From Membranipora membranacea (Eukaryota; Bryozoa; Gymnolaemata; Cheilostomatida; Membraniporidae), in NCBI GenBank assembly GCA_914767715.1, contig OU612065.1, positions 21,700,001 through 21,764,000 of the forward strand: a stretch of 64,000 nt of DNA. The letters run 5' to 3'. Positions 1-14,400 of this stretch are shown here, piece after piece; position 1 is the first letter of the stretch, and every line of letters begins with the position of its first letter. The position numbers and the translations under genes are program-made. The notes under the pieces are model-generated. The model saw only the letters and a program-made list of their open reading frames with translations, was not told where the DNA came from and did not search any database.

Positions 1-384
1 AAAATAAGACGAGTTTTTTGAATTTTTAGGCATCCGACATCGCGTCTGGTAAATCACGCCATTTGATGATATTTATGGTAACTTTTCGATCTCAATATCT
101 GCTGTCTGTAGCTATCCATCAGGGGCCCATCATTGTTTGATATGTTTATCCCTTCAGACATATTCTCAGAAAAAGTCTGATCCCTCAAATGGCGGAGAGA
201 TATTTATAGAGCTTTGTCTCAGGGCGCCTCGATACCTGAAATTTCCAATATCACTCCGACACCAAAGGGAACAATTTTTGGGATAGACTAGGTAAAAGCT
301 TTTAATAATTATTTTGCCTCGCACCACGCGTTTGTTGATTATTATTAGCAAAACATCATAAACGACTATGCAATGGTATCCCAC
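1..384. other. Partial last intron, no exon seen
   Basis: This is intron sequence downstream of exon 47 on the minus strand. One AATTTCAG acceptor-like site is followed by an in-phase but hydrophilic reading frame that stops quickly, so I do not call an exon. Confidence 0.5.
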
Positions 385-2453
385 CTGCACCACCAGGGAA
401 ACATGAAAGGTCGTTTCTTTTTAGCCTCGCCATCTTCCTTAGCTGATGAGTCTCGACCACTCCCACCAGGTACAGTACCGGCTGTGATAAAGTCTGTCTG
501 GGATACATTCGATGCACCCTGATAAATATTAACACGATATTTAGTCTGAAGTTACAAAAAAGTTTAAAACAAGAAAAGCAAAGCTAGATCTATTCTATAT
601 TATATTTAGCCCTGTAAGAGAGGCTTGATTATTGCTAATTTTATTGGAAAGAGACATGTGCATCCTGTGGGAACTGAGTGAAGACAATATGATTTTTGAC
701 GATGGGACATAATCAGAACACAATAATCAGATATTTTCCACACAGAAAGCAATAAAATCGGACAGACAGAATCATGGTTAATTTAATCGATGTAATTGAT
801 GCCAGTAAGCTGTAGTTTGATCAAGTTTGCCTGCATTTGATGTTGCTCCCCCTTGAGCCACCAGCTTTCCAGTAGAATATATGGGCAACCAGAAATGCAG
901 GTAAATTGGATCAAGCTTAACCTAAGTAATCAATCAGCATCTTTATTCACTTTTCAGCATCATACATGTATTTATGATGTATATACACATATCCACTTAC
1001 CGCATATGACGGCTAATAATAAATTGGTAGCAAAATGTATTACAGTGTAGTGTAAGTAAAAAGCTCAACACATTTTCCGAAACAGGTGGAGATTTTGCAT
1101 GACTTTGAGACAAAAAAGTTCAAGATTCACTTTAATTTGCATAGTTGTTTACTGAACGAGCAGCGCGTCGATTTGAATATTTTATAGAGTTGATAGTGAG
1201 AAATATTTTTCCGGACACATACCATGTAATATGCAGACCGTATCTGATTTTGTTTCACTGCCTCTTTTAGCATCGACGGTCTTTTGTATCTCAATCTAGA
1301 TTTCCTGAACATCTGTATTACAATCAGTGATACAGCAAATACGATCAGATTCGTGTAAAATCCAATCGCCACCTATAAAGGAAACATTCATTATGAAGGT
1401 GGTGGAAATGGTTCTCATAATTCAATTTGAATTCATTCAGGTTTTCATCACTATTAGTGGTTAGCAAATACAGATATATTATCTGCTCATAGTTTTTTAT
1501 CGCATTCAGGGAAATTCGCTACTAAAAATGCATGACTGTCTCTGCCAACAGGAAACAAAACCTGATTCAATTCAAACGCCCACAGTCCATGAGTTGGACA
1601 TGCTCAACATACCGGGGGCCGTTAGCGGGGTCAAGAGTTTAGGGGCTCAAAGTATGTTTTACCTGTTCTGGGGTGAGAGTCAATGGCCCAATCTTCAAAC
1701 CCCCAGTACTATCAGAATCCTTTTCATAAAACATGGCGCTGGTAACCATGCTCAACATGAGGAGTAATAGACAACATGAGACTCTCTGTAACCTGGTGAA
1801 TCTACTAGTTGGAGGTCTAGTGAATATCTGAAATGTATCAAGGTGTTTGTGATTATCCTTTGAGCAGTTATAACAGTCAACTTTGCCTATTCTTAGGTTA
1901 ATGCCAATGCCAATTATTGGGCAAAATATCAACGTATGAAAATTAGATTGATAGAAAGCTGGACATATCATTCATCCTAAAAGTAAGTACAATTATAGAA
2001 CATAAAACACAACTATACACCTTATATTTGCTTATATGTTGCTGTCCGTCTATGCAGACAATGCCTGCGCCGAGGTGCTGCTAGGAAGAGATTTTTATAG
2101 TGACTACTAGGTTTCCAAGTCAATAGGTCACTTTTCAACCACTGACAGTTTTAACCCAGTGTGAAGCATAGAGCTACAAGGCCGGAGCTGCAGTGGTGGT
2201 ATATATAGTGAGCCGTTAAAATTACCCACCACTGAGCAATATGCCTGAATCAGTCCGGAACACAGCAAAAGGGGAATATCACAGATGGTGTTTGTGAGGA
2301 TAATATCATAAACTGTAAAACATGCTGGATGATGTTGACACTTACAGAGAACCAGAGATGGTCATCAGAGAAGTTACGTTTACTTGTTTCAGCAAATAAA
2401 TGTGAGAAATTGAGCATATCTTCGTCTCCAGCAATAGGTATGATTCTATCGAT
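385..2453 (-). CDS. Exons 44-47: post-PLAT linker, TM2 and TM3
   Basis: Exon 44 carries the conserved FSHLF...DDHLWFSV segment that follows PLAT in polycystin-1 proteins. Exon 45 has RPPTSRFTRLQRVSCCLLLL, the TM2 signature. Exon 46 has a hydrophobic helix (LIVFAVSLIVIQMF) followed by RKSRLRYKRPS, TM3. Exon 47 (385-518) is hydrophilic and ends KKKRPFMFPWWC, the usual lead-in to the next helix, with a GT donor at 384. The following exon is not in the remaining 384 bases, so the channel-like TM6-11 domain and stop codon lie outside the window. Confidence 0.9.
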
Positions 2454-5400
2454 CTGAAATAATAAGAGTAACATAAAAAAATAACAGTTCTAAGTTTGAA
2501 TGGCTCCGAGCAACTTTTCTGTTTGGATACACCTTTCATTCATTCACAATCATAGAGCATTGAGGCAAAGATTTAATTGAGCACAGGTATCTGGTATAGG
2601 TGTTTTATGTGATACTTGACTTAAAGGGATCAAAATTGAACATCTTCTGTCCCAGAGGAATTAACTAGCATTGAGTAATCATTTGAGAGAGAAAAACTTC
2701 AATAATAAGTGTCACTATGCTTACCTCACCATCATCCTCATCGATAGCAAGCCATCGGTTAGCCACAAAGTGAAATTTGCTGCCAGTCTGCAAGTCCTTT
2801 AGTGTGATATAGTTGAGGAACCAGGAGCTCTCATCGCCCCGCCCGCTGTTATCATGCCACACTCTGAGGTACTGTAACTGTCCGAGCGGTCGAGGGACTG
2901 CCATCAGGAACGAGTCTTGCTGACCTCGCTTCAGGATCGCTCGACCGGCCACAGAGTTCAAAGGTCGTACCTCAGTCTCATCCTGGTCACCTGCTACCAG
3001 CAGGAACACCTAGGAAATGGAAATGAATCTCATGCAACAAAGAGACGGTATACTATTTTGATTAGTATTGCAAGACTTGGTAACAGAAAAACACGCAGCA
3101 ATCGTCAATCATGTCAGATATATGTGGTGACAACTTCCATGGTGATCAAGGAGCTGAAGCTATGAATAATTTATTGATGTTTTGATAAATAAATATACTC
3201 ATGAAGTTCTCAATTATTGCGAAGAATAGATTTGAAGTCTCAAATGTAAATTTTCCTCCAGTTGCATTGATAAGTGATGAATAAAGTTCATAAATAAAAA
3301 CAACTCTTACTTTGGATTTAGTGCCACCTTCTTTCCTGGATCCTGTATTGACCTGTAGCTCATACAGATATTTATCTAGTGGATCATTACTATCCATAAC
3401 TATAGTACCCAGCTTACTCATATCCTTCCTGTCAGCTCGTCTCGCCCAGATCGCCAACATTATATACAGTGCTGTCAAAATAATATATCCACATAATTAG
3501 GTTTTGTTTTATAGCAGCTCAATTTTCAAAATTAGAGATGATGGTAATGAAATATTGGTTCATGTATGTAATTCGTTCACATCACATTCCCATTGAGTGG
3601 TGAAAGGAGAAACTGTAAATGCCAAGTTTTTAGTGCCATCGTACCATCAACCAATATTTTAATTTTCATTTTGTTATATATTATTTCATACTATATGTTC
3701 CATTTACTAAATTTCTGCAAAGGAGCATGATCTGGCTGCTGTTTCTGTGAATTCACTCAGATAATCATCCTGAACTGACAGCCTTGATCTCTATTTACGA
3801 AATTATAATATTAAAGAGTTCCACTCCTTACCTGCAATAATAGATATTGTGATGTAGATAACAGGATTCTCTGTGGGGTCAAAGTTCAGTGACGTAAAGT
3901 CGATGGTGTTTGGTGCGACCACCCAGCCTCCAGCAAAGTTTGTCAAGTGATTACAGTAACACTCAACCATCGAAGAAGATGATCCAGACCCAACCTGATA
4001 AAGACAAAGATGATGGATGTGTAAGTTTGGGAATCACTTAAGGAGCATTTCAAGATATATGTATAGCTCAGTGTTATTTGCTGATCTGGCAACTGGACAT
4101 ATGAGGCCATGCACAAACAAAAATAAAATGTAAAATTAATCAAGCAGATTTGTTAAAAATAATATTGTCAAGGAGGGCTGTTCCATTGAAATATTTGAGA
4201 GCTTCATTAAGGTAGTGATGGCACGGGAGATTGTTTATCGATGAAACCACAGCTTCAAACCAGAAACACAAGAGCTGGAGGTGTATGTAGAAGTCATCAA
4301 TTTTAAGAATAGAGTCGAGTTCCATAACTCTTATCTGATTTGCTTAGACAGTTTCTCTCGCATATTTTAATTTGCACCACTCACCTTACAGCCTTCAGTT
4401 GTCATTTCCGTTGTCTCTTCATTGAACCAGTAACAGCCCACAGTACTCGATCTGACACTGTACGAGAAGGTAGCGTTCGGCTCTAGGATTGATCTGTAGT
4501 CGTCTGTCTCATTTATAGAAGTGAACCCGAGCTGTAGTGGTGCAAAGCTGACATAAAATGTACCAGTCCGCCCCTCTATAACATTCTCATCCATCATTAT
4601 TATGGCTGGGCCTGTTGGATCTATAAAAAAAGTAGTGAAAAAATATATCCAGAGTTGTCTACTCGAAGAAATTAGTTGCACAACTTCATCAATACTATAA
4701 AAAAAACCTTGTTATAGCCATACAAGGGGTATCACATCCCTACATTGCCCAAAGATATCCTGAGATGAGATAATTGCATTTGACAAGTCAAAGAATTCAA
4801 TGACCTGCAATTCATACCTGTGTACCCGGTGGTGTAGACTGAGAGTTTCATAATGCCGCCACAATTTTCATTAAGATTTCCAGGGCAGGTAATGTTACAC
4901 TCCATATCAGGTAAGATTCCATAGCGAGAATAGCTATTAGCACAGTAGCAGTCTACTCCGTCCCGTACACCCGCATATTTATATTCTAAAACATAGAACA
5001 CAACATTTACTAATGAGTCTATTACAACTCATTGCAACGACTGATAAGTACAAATCAGTCAACCTGACGAGCATACTGGTGAGGTCAGTTTTATTACTAA
5101 TTCTTATTTGTTCTCTCTGAGGGTACGATGTGATGATATAAATATGCGCATACTTTGGGGCTCGCATATTCCGCGGCAGATCCCGGCTGAGCTAGCAGAA
5201 CCGAATGTATATACACCAGATCCGTTCATCGCTCTTGCAACATCATTATCTTGATAACATCCCAAATATGTGCCTGGTTCAGGTCCACCTGCAAATTAAC
5301 AGCAATTGATGATCACGCTTCAGTATGAGGCCATTGGTTGGCATTTGAATGTAGTTGACCAGAATCAGATATACCATACCTGTAGTCAATACCTATCAGG

Positions 5401-8400
5401 CATTGGGGATATATAAAATTCAACTTTATTCTACAGACAGAGTTATATATAAGGTATAAAATATTAGATCGTCTTTTAATACATTATGGTAGAAAAATAT
5501 GTATTTGTCAAACATTCCATTGTCTAACAAAGTTTTTTTTAAATTGGTGGCATGTGATGGATGAAACAATGAATTAAATCTAATAATAGGATTTAATTAT
5601 AATGATAATCTTAGGTGAGGCATAAACTCACTTGCCACATCAATCTGATACACCGCATCAAACTCATTAGTGACTAGATTTGGTCTCTCATCATATCTGA
5701 GGAAAACAGCCAGGTAATCGTAATCTGTGACATTGGCAAACTCAACCACCAGCGATACATTGGCTGTCTCTACTGATATTAACTCGTTAACCAGATAGAA
5801 GGATCGCCCATCTGGTACTGTCTTCCTGATGAAACTGGTGGGAGTCTGACTGTTTGGTATCATAATATGAATCTGGAAAGAAATGGAAAAAAGTTTTATT
5901 ATCAGCAAAGATAATAGCCATGATTCTGATACATCAAGAAAATATGCATGTCGCATCACCTCCGAGTCTAGTCACTGTCAGGAAAGCCGAAGGAAATTGT
6001 GATTATACACAGTGACTCCTATATCATATCTGCACTTAAGATCCTTATTTTTGTCGCTGTAGTATTAGCTAACGTAAGATAAAGTAGCTAGGTATACATT
6101 GTATGGGAAGGGACTACTCACCGGAGCCAAAGTGTCTTTGATGGATAATTTATTACCAGCCTCATCATAGTATTCTAGAGCTGTAGAACCAGAGTCACGG
6201 GACACTGACTTCACTCCCACACTGGCTGATGGATCTTTGTAGTTCTCAGTCTTAGAATCATATATGAATGGATTCCTTGACAATGATGAACTCTGCAAAC
6301 AGTTTTTATAAGCAAATTCGTCATCATATTCCTTACCCTTCACTATTTTCTGTCACACACCTTTCTCAACCATCCCATTAGCGCTAACTTTATTGATAAC
6401 ACACTAGAACCTTCCAAACCATTGCTTAAGCTAGGAAGAGTTTGCATGAGGTGGTGACCCTTCAATCCTAAACAATGAGGCAGAGGGAGTCTTTTATTCA
6501 CATACATTTAAGTTATCCAAACACAAACTGGTCTGTCTAAGCAAGTTCGCTATTACTCTTTGGTCTAAGTCAGGGTCGTATTTAGACAAATAGCTCTCCA
6601 ATGTGAAGTCAAAGACAATAAAACTCACGGACACGGCGATAACTATCTGTTCAGCAGAATCGGCCTCCACGCAGTCTTGTGGTCTCAGGTCGCAATAGTC
6701 TGGGACGGTGATGGTGGCACCCTGTCCGTTGTAGGTACGAGAGCTGAGTTTACTGGCTACCTCTTTGCTGATGTACATATCGACTGCCCCTTGATTATAC
6801 TTGACCGGCTTCTCTCCTGGTACCATGTTTTTCAGTAAGCTCTCCGATACTATCTGCATGTTGTTCATACCACTAGAGACTACCTTCTGAGACTAAGAAA
6901 AGCAACATCACATCAAGGTCAAATAAAACATTAGGAGCGTGCAAGCACATATTTTAATCATGTTTGAATTGGATATAACTGCCTTTATGACGCATGTGAT
7001 ACAAGCAAAAATTTCCTTCAATCACTCCACGCAGTCATCATCACCAATACTTCAGAATTAGAAGACAGGACCATTTAGTATATCTATTTTTGTGAGCAAA
7101 CTTAAGAATGCAGACCATAGCGCCAGCTACACTCACAGTTTGTTTCTGCAGTTTATTGCTGGTAAAGTTCTGTAGGTTATTCAAAGTCTGATCTAGCGTT
7201 CCTCCTGCATCTAACCATGGATCATCACTGTACAGGTTAGTATCATAGTCCCAGACAGTACGGGCATACTCATAATCACCGCTTATAGGGGAGTCTAGCT
7301 GCATATTAGCTCCCTGTCATAAAGCATTCAAAAATCCAGCAAATAATAAATATCATGGTTTAGGGAAATTTGTTCACAACGGTAACCATCACATTACTGG
7401 CTAAGTATTATTAACAGCCGCTTTTGAATTACAGTTTCTAGGCAAGCAAGAATTTCATTAACGAATCAAGTTGGCTGTTTTATGTGTGATGCAAATATTT
7501 AACTCATACAAAAAAACTTAGATGGTCATCATCGTTGTAGATATCCCTTATTTGTTTTGCTTTTCTTCCGTTTACTGCTACGTAACCATTTACCTGGAAA
7601 GTACTGGTGATGGTGGCAATAATGTGCCCAGCCACTTCCTCTAATTGTTCCTGAGTGCTGTCAGCAGTTCTATCAAGTAGCTGACTGACTAGCCTATCAC
7701 ATAATTTCATGCTGTCGCTCTGAGCATCTCTGCTAAGGACAGGGTACACAGCTGTAGCAGTACTTAATGCGCTGGAGACCAATAAAAGTGACTCGACGCT
7801 GCCTGTCCCTACATTGTTCAAACTTGTCATCATCTTCTTCATCACCTGTGAGAAATAATATCACATATCAGTGATTTGTGTGACACAAAAAACATTGTGA
7901 TGTCTATTATTTTTTCCTGACGTATATCAGCTGAGTTATCTACTCTCTTGACATATCATGACAACTCTCACTATTGTCATCATCACATTATGATCAACCT
8001 TCTTCCCATCCATATCTCACAATCTTCAATTATTACACCTTTATAGTGTATTGCGCTAGTATGAGTGCTGTTTATGAGTTGTATTGAAACTTCGGCAAGT
8101 TCCCAGCAATCAGCTTACGCAAAACGTTTAGCTTGCAACAAAAATCAACATAATGCTTGCAATATCCTGATATGTACACATACCTCAGCTGCCTGATTCC
8201 TAAAATCCTCGTATGTATTGTAAGCTTGCTCCTGAGAAGTATCAGCAGTCACATTCATAGATACTTTGATCTGAGACATGTCGTAAGAGTTAAAATCTGT
8301 ATCAGCCACTCCTTCTGCTATATACTGTCCAGCTGACGACGCATCATCAGCGAAAGCTGTAACAGGAGGGGACAATCCTTTGATGGCGTGTTGGTTCTTT

Positions 8401-11400
8401 ATGAATAGTCAGTACAGAGACAATAAACAATGTCAAAATCTATTTTTAATGTGCCATAATAGAATTTGTATATTTATCCTGACTGACAGCAAAAACTCAA
8501 CCTTGAATTTCTCACTAGATGTACACACTATCTCTATCTTTGTCACGTGGATACTTTAAAAAAAAAAGTCTCCGTGTGACAAGCTACATTATCCTAATGA
8601 TATCTATGGATATATTATTTGACAGCTAATAATAATGAAGTTAAACAAATAAATGGCAATGTTTGTTTCAATTATGAATTTTGGCAGCATATCTAAGTCT
8701 AACTGTTGAAACCTGACTAAATTTCTGAAAGGCTCAGTTAAACAGTGACTTGGTCTTGATAAGCCCCAAAGATCTGGTACAATCATATAGTTAAGATCAA
8801 GTGATGAGGACAGGTAGGCGCCAGAGATTGTTTGATGCCAGAGAGTAGTCCAGATGACATACTTGCTGATACCAGAGTTGTTATATCACTGATTGTTCCG
8901 GACATTCTGATAATCTCCTCACTGACTGCTTGAATATCTCCACCTTGCAGAACCACATCAATCTCATGTGAATCTGTGAAAACATGAGCTGCCAGATCGT
9001 CGTATACCACAGATATACTTGGTCTTTCAACCTGGAACAAATATAATAGGGGTAAAACTGAGACACAGTTACAGTAAATCAAGACACAGACAACATCTAG
9101 CTGAGCTTTACAGAAATTCACTCAGCTTGTAACATTTTGAATTAAGATAGACTTATAGCTTCGACAGTTTTTTCCCAATTTTATTGGTAGCAAAGAACAT
9201 CTCTTTTGAGATGAGAATTGAATTCAAATTGAAAGTGCCGGAAGAAAATGAAAATAAACAAAAAAAACATAATAGGAAGGTAGGAAGGCGTAATTTTTAT
9301 CCATGACAAAAAATAGTTAAACAAGGTCAAGTTTATTGATTATTCTCATTTAGGAAGAGTCTGAATAAAGAGAGAAACCAAAGTAGGATGTCATACTATG
9401 AGGCTGCTAAGATGTTTCATCTTTTGGTTACATAATTTGTAGAATAACATACCAATACAGCTAACTCACCCTTATGTACCTGCCAATACATTCCTCTATA
9501 CCATACCGATACTAACTCACCCTTAAATGTACTAACTTACCTTTATGTACCTGCCATTACATACAAACATACCAAATCGATACTAATTCATCTGTTAAGT
9601 TACTAACTTACCCTGACATATCCCATAGAATATAGAGTGAAAGCTTTATCTTCATCTATGACTTTGACTTCTAGATCGATCAGATACTGCTCATCCTGAT
9701 CTCCATAGGGGAGATAAAGCCGCACATCTTTCAGCTCTCTGTCGTAATACATCAGCTTTGTGCCGTTTTTATATCGAGCTAAGATAGAGAACTCATAGTA
9801 CACAGTCACCATGGGATAAGACCAAATATATGGATTTATTATCAGGTTTACTATTTTTAAAAACTATTCAACGGTAATTCATTCATGTCAAATCTATGTT
9901 TGCAATTAGTATTAGTGCTATAACTTTATTCTGGTAGTTGATAGTGGCCTTCAACTATCCACGATGACCCGAGAGGAGTTGTACCACTAACACCAATTAA
10001 AGCTTAACTTTAGTGGATTTTCGAAATATATACACATCGTGCATTGTGCAGTCGAGTTTTTGCCTCACCGTAAATCTCGAATCTATCTATGGCCGTGTCA
10101 TCCAACCAATTGTAGCAGTTTACGAAAAAAGGCTCTGCCGAAGATGAGGCATATTTGGGGGTGACATAACACCAGCCACCGTAAGGTTTGGTGTTGATTT
10201 TCACATTCATCCACGCCTGACCAGATTGCTCTTGAGCTGTGCCCACTTGGACACCCAAATTCAGCCTGAACTCAAACTGCGTTATATCTGGAAAGTCCTC
10301 AAACAAGGTCTTTGATATTCCGATGCCACGAGAATTAGTGCCTGAAAACACATTTGAAAACCAAGTTAAAAGTTGTGACTCAATAGAATAATTGCAATAT
10401 TGACTCCTTGATTGACTGTATCATTTCTGCCATTGACAAAGGCTGCCAATCCAGTAGAAAACTTCACATCAGTTGTCGGAGAGCTATAACCCAATTTAGA
10501 TGAATGACAAATTAAATTTGTTTGCTCTGTTAAGAGTCCTTGACATGATTACGAAAACAGGAAATGCCAAAGGGAATTAAAAATTGAGAAAAGTTTGTTG
10601 ACCACGGCAGTACAAAGAGTAGTCAGATGTCTGTTCAATGTTTCATAAAAGAATCATGGATGAGGCAGAGGTCAGAGGTCAGAGGTCAGCTGAAGGAAGA
10701 GGATAATGTAACAGTATTCCAGAAAAGAATACTTACCTCACAAGACACACATTGTCATGACAAAAGAACTTTTAATAATCCAGAGATCAGATTTTAAGAT
10801 GATGACATTGGAAAAAGTTCAAATTTCACAAAAAAAGACCATACTGAAGCAAAGTGCGAAGTGTGTGACATAATTTTATTTGTCTGCTGTAAAAGACTAT
10901 CCAAAGACCAATGCATGTTATAGTCAGGTAGTTTCTTATGATAAAGTTATGTCAGATTTACATGGTAAAAAATTCAATGCTCTTCTTGGTATGAATTATT
11001 GATGGTGGAAAAGGTCTCTGCATTATGATGACACCGTCTCCAGGAAATGCGATACAAGAAACAAGCACTTTCTGGAGTCTGTGACATCATAAATACAGAG
11101 AATGAGCGTAACCTTCCCTTATGGGAGGCACTTTTTTTCCATCAATGATTCATTCCAAGTAGAGCATTGAACATGTTTACCATGAAAATCTGACATAACT
11201 TTATCATAAATTACTGCCTGACTATAACGTGCATTGGTCTTTGGGTAGCATTTAAATGAATTGTACAGGAAGTCTCATTTAGATCGTCTTTGAGGAACTT
11301 ACCGAATATCCCTTTAATGGTTAAACGAAATAATAAAGTGTGTCAGACAGGTACGGTAATAACATAATACATGTATTAAAACTAAATGTCAAGTTCGGAG

Positions 11401-14400
11401 GTGAAAAACTCAGGCAAACTCACCATTGCCTGTATCATTGTTGACTAAAACATTAAAGTAATATGTTAACTAAGACATGCAGTACAGTCACCAATAACAA
11501 GCTTAGGAAAAACTATGGTTTCAAGCAAAGCAAATAAAAGTTAAATTGCATCTATCACACTAGCCTTGATGAGTAAACCACTACTCTAATCCTACTACTG
11601 AATAACTACCTACTCTACTCCTACTATGTTAGTATTTTCCCAAGGTTTGCATCATCACTCAACAAACCACTCTGCTACACATCACCACCAGTGGTGAGGG
11701 CCATACCTTCTATATAGTCCTGGTCAGTTACGATCCTCCTCCAAAAGTTATACTGATCGAGGTAAGAAATTTTCCAATTATACGTAATAGGAGCCAGACA
11801 GTTTGGAGAGAAGCACTCTGCATACATTGCTAACCTGTTAGTAGGGTTAACCTGCTGCCCGCCTTGCGTCTGTCTACACACGCCACCATCGGCACATCTG
11901 TGTAGGAAAGTAGTTTTTTCGCCAATAAAGATGGAGACAAATTTTTTATCTTGTTGTTATGCCAACACTGAGGAACGAACATTCAAATTCTGATCAGACA
12001 AATAATAGTCTGAACCATTATTGAGTCTGTGGTTCAGACTATTCTTTTTCTCTTCACTGTCTGCAAAAATGTGAGAAGATTTAATCATTACAGCCTCAAA
12101 TAACTGTTACACCTTGGAACACTTTCGAATAAATAAAAAGGCCACATCAGCTGTGAACCTAAGTTTGGCAGATACAATACCTGATGGAAATGATGGGAAT
12201 GTAAGCTTCTGACACAATCTCAACCATCAAAGAAGCTATTCCAGTTCTGTTATCGGAGCTCACAACTTGTACAACAAGTTCATATGTAAAACCCACTATA
12301 AGCAGTTCTGTGGAAATCTCTATACTGCCTGTGTGCAGGTCCAACCTGCCAGTACCTAAAAAATATTAAATAACTTTTAGGTATCCCGTTCCATTTCTTT
12401 GAACGATTTTTTTTTTATTATAATCCTGAAAAATGCGGGGAATAATATGGTGTGCTTCACGCATTTATAACCGAAAAAATAGCTATTTTACAAAGAGTGG
12501 TAGAGAATACTTGTCTATAAGGTGATCATATCACACTTTTGTATCTTGACATCATTTTTCAAGTTACCATATTGTTATATTTCCTACCGCTTCCATAACA
12601 GCCACCCTTGTCGAAGGATACAGTTTTAGAGTTCTGCTCCTGGTATACTGGCGATAGTAGATAGTCTCCTGTCACTGAGTCTGTAGGGATTTCCTCACCA
12701 ACACGGCGACAGAACCAATAAAACTCCGTCAAATCCTACAAATCAATTATACGAGATGTATCAATACATTTAGCATGCTTGGCAGTCCCCCTCAGTCTGG
12801 ACACATTTTTTATTTGATAAAGATGGATACAAACGGTCAGATTCATTTCCTAAATATCTGTTCTGCCTCTCTAATGGTCAACTTTTTGGATGACTTAAAC
12901 CAAGGAGTTAGAGACTCTAACTCCTAGCATAAACTAACTGAATTATTACATTTCAGAGTGTTACATCGCGCTACTTACAGGCTTCTCCCCGGCAGGTTTA
13001 TCGGGGTCAATACTGTACTTTTCCACATCGAGAGCTACAGACTGATTTACTCCTCTCGTGATTTTAGATAATCCTCCATACACCACTCGCATTATAAGCT
13101 CAGACCTGTGTCATACATAGATTTGTGGAATGGAGTACATATGTGTTGTCCTGTTACACAAACCAATCAAATCAAAGAAGGCCATATGAAATAATCACTG
13201 GCAAAGAAATAGATGGCTCCTTATATAGTGGGCCTAATAGTGACTACTACAATTACAATTCTTTAAGTTCTTGCACAAGAGTGGGGTTGGGAAAACTGGT
13301 CACCTTAAGCATGTTTTGAATGGTGGAAAGCATCAACAAATTGAGAGCAATCAGATGTTGACATCCTGAAAGTAGGCTTTACCTAATAACTTCAATGAAG
13401 GTTGAGACAGTGCTGGCAAAAGGCACATCGTCCGCTGCCTTAGTCATGCTGACGGAATATTCCAACTCATAAAAGCCGTAGTCTAAGAACCTAGGAGGCA
13501 CAACAAGCTGAGCTGTAGTGTGCGTATTTATAGAACTGACATCTATCTCACTTTTTCTGTCACCCGTATCTTCATCAACTTTATAAAACTATAAATTAGA
13601 AGGATGTGGGTGCATGGTACAGTAGTGCTGTGTTCTGGGTTAAAATAAATCAAGGCCATCACGGGTAATTTGCAGCTGAGACTGAGGAGAATTATACAAT
13701 CTCGACGAAGGTAGCTTACTTGGTGGGAGGTTACCGTGAATGTATGCTGTATCTTACAAAGAACCGGAAAAGACTCGAGAGAGAGAATTCATTAAAACGT
13801 TCAGAAAGAGTGATAAAGTCGCGATAGATAGAGCTTTCACTTAATTTAACTTAAACATTAAAATAATAGACAAGTTATAAATAAATTCACACTAAATAAA
13901 TAAATAGACAAATAATAAATAGCAAATAAAAAATTAACAAATAAATGAACACAATATAAATAGTTAAATAAGAAATAAATAGTAAATTAACAATAAATAG
14001 ACAATAAATAAATTACAAATAAAAAAATAATAAATAAATGAACGCAAAATAAATAAAGAGATAAATAATTATTAAACAATAAATAAATAATAATAAATAA
14101 CAAAAAGTAAATAATAAACAAAACATAAACATAATAAATAAACAAATAAAATCTAAATAAAATAAATAATAAATCAATAAATAAATACAAATAGCAGCTA
14201 TATGTTGATAGTATAGAGAAAATAGAAAAAGCAAACCAGTCTCAAGGATGGTAGTATGCTCTAAGCATAAACGTGAGAGTGGAGAATGGTAAATCTATTC
14301 TTTCAACTCACCCTCCAAAGCTTTGCATTCACGAGAGTATCACTGCAGACAAGCCCCGTGCGAGCTAGTGTGGTCGACATGGAGGAGCGCTGCCATTTTT

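Noticed and set aside
166-393. 75-codon minus-strand frame at the left edge
   Set aside because: Overlaps the donor of exon 47 in another frame and is hydrophilic where a TM helix would be expected.
13987-14234. Phe/Leu/Tyr-rich minus-strand frames looking like membrane helices
   Set aside because: Artefact of the AAATAAATA low-complexity tract.
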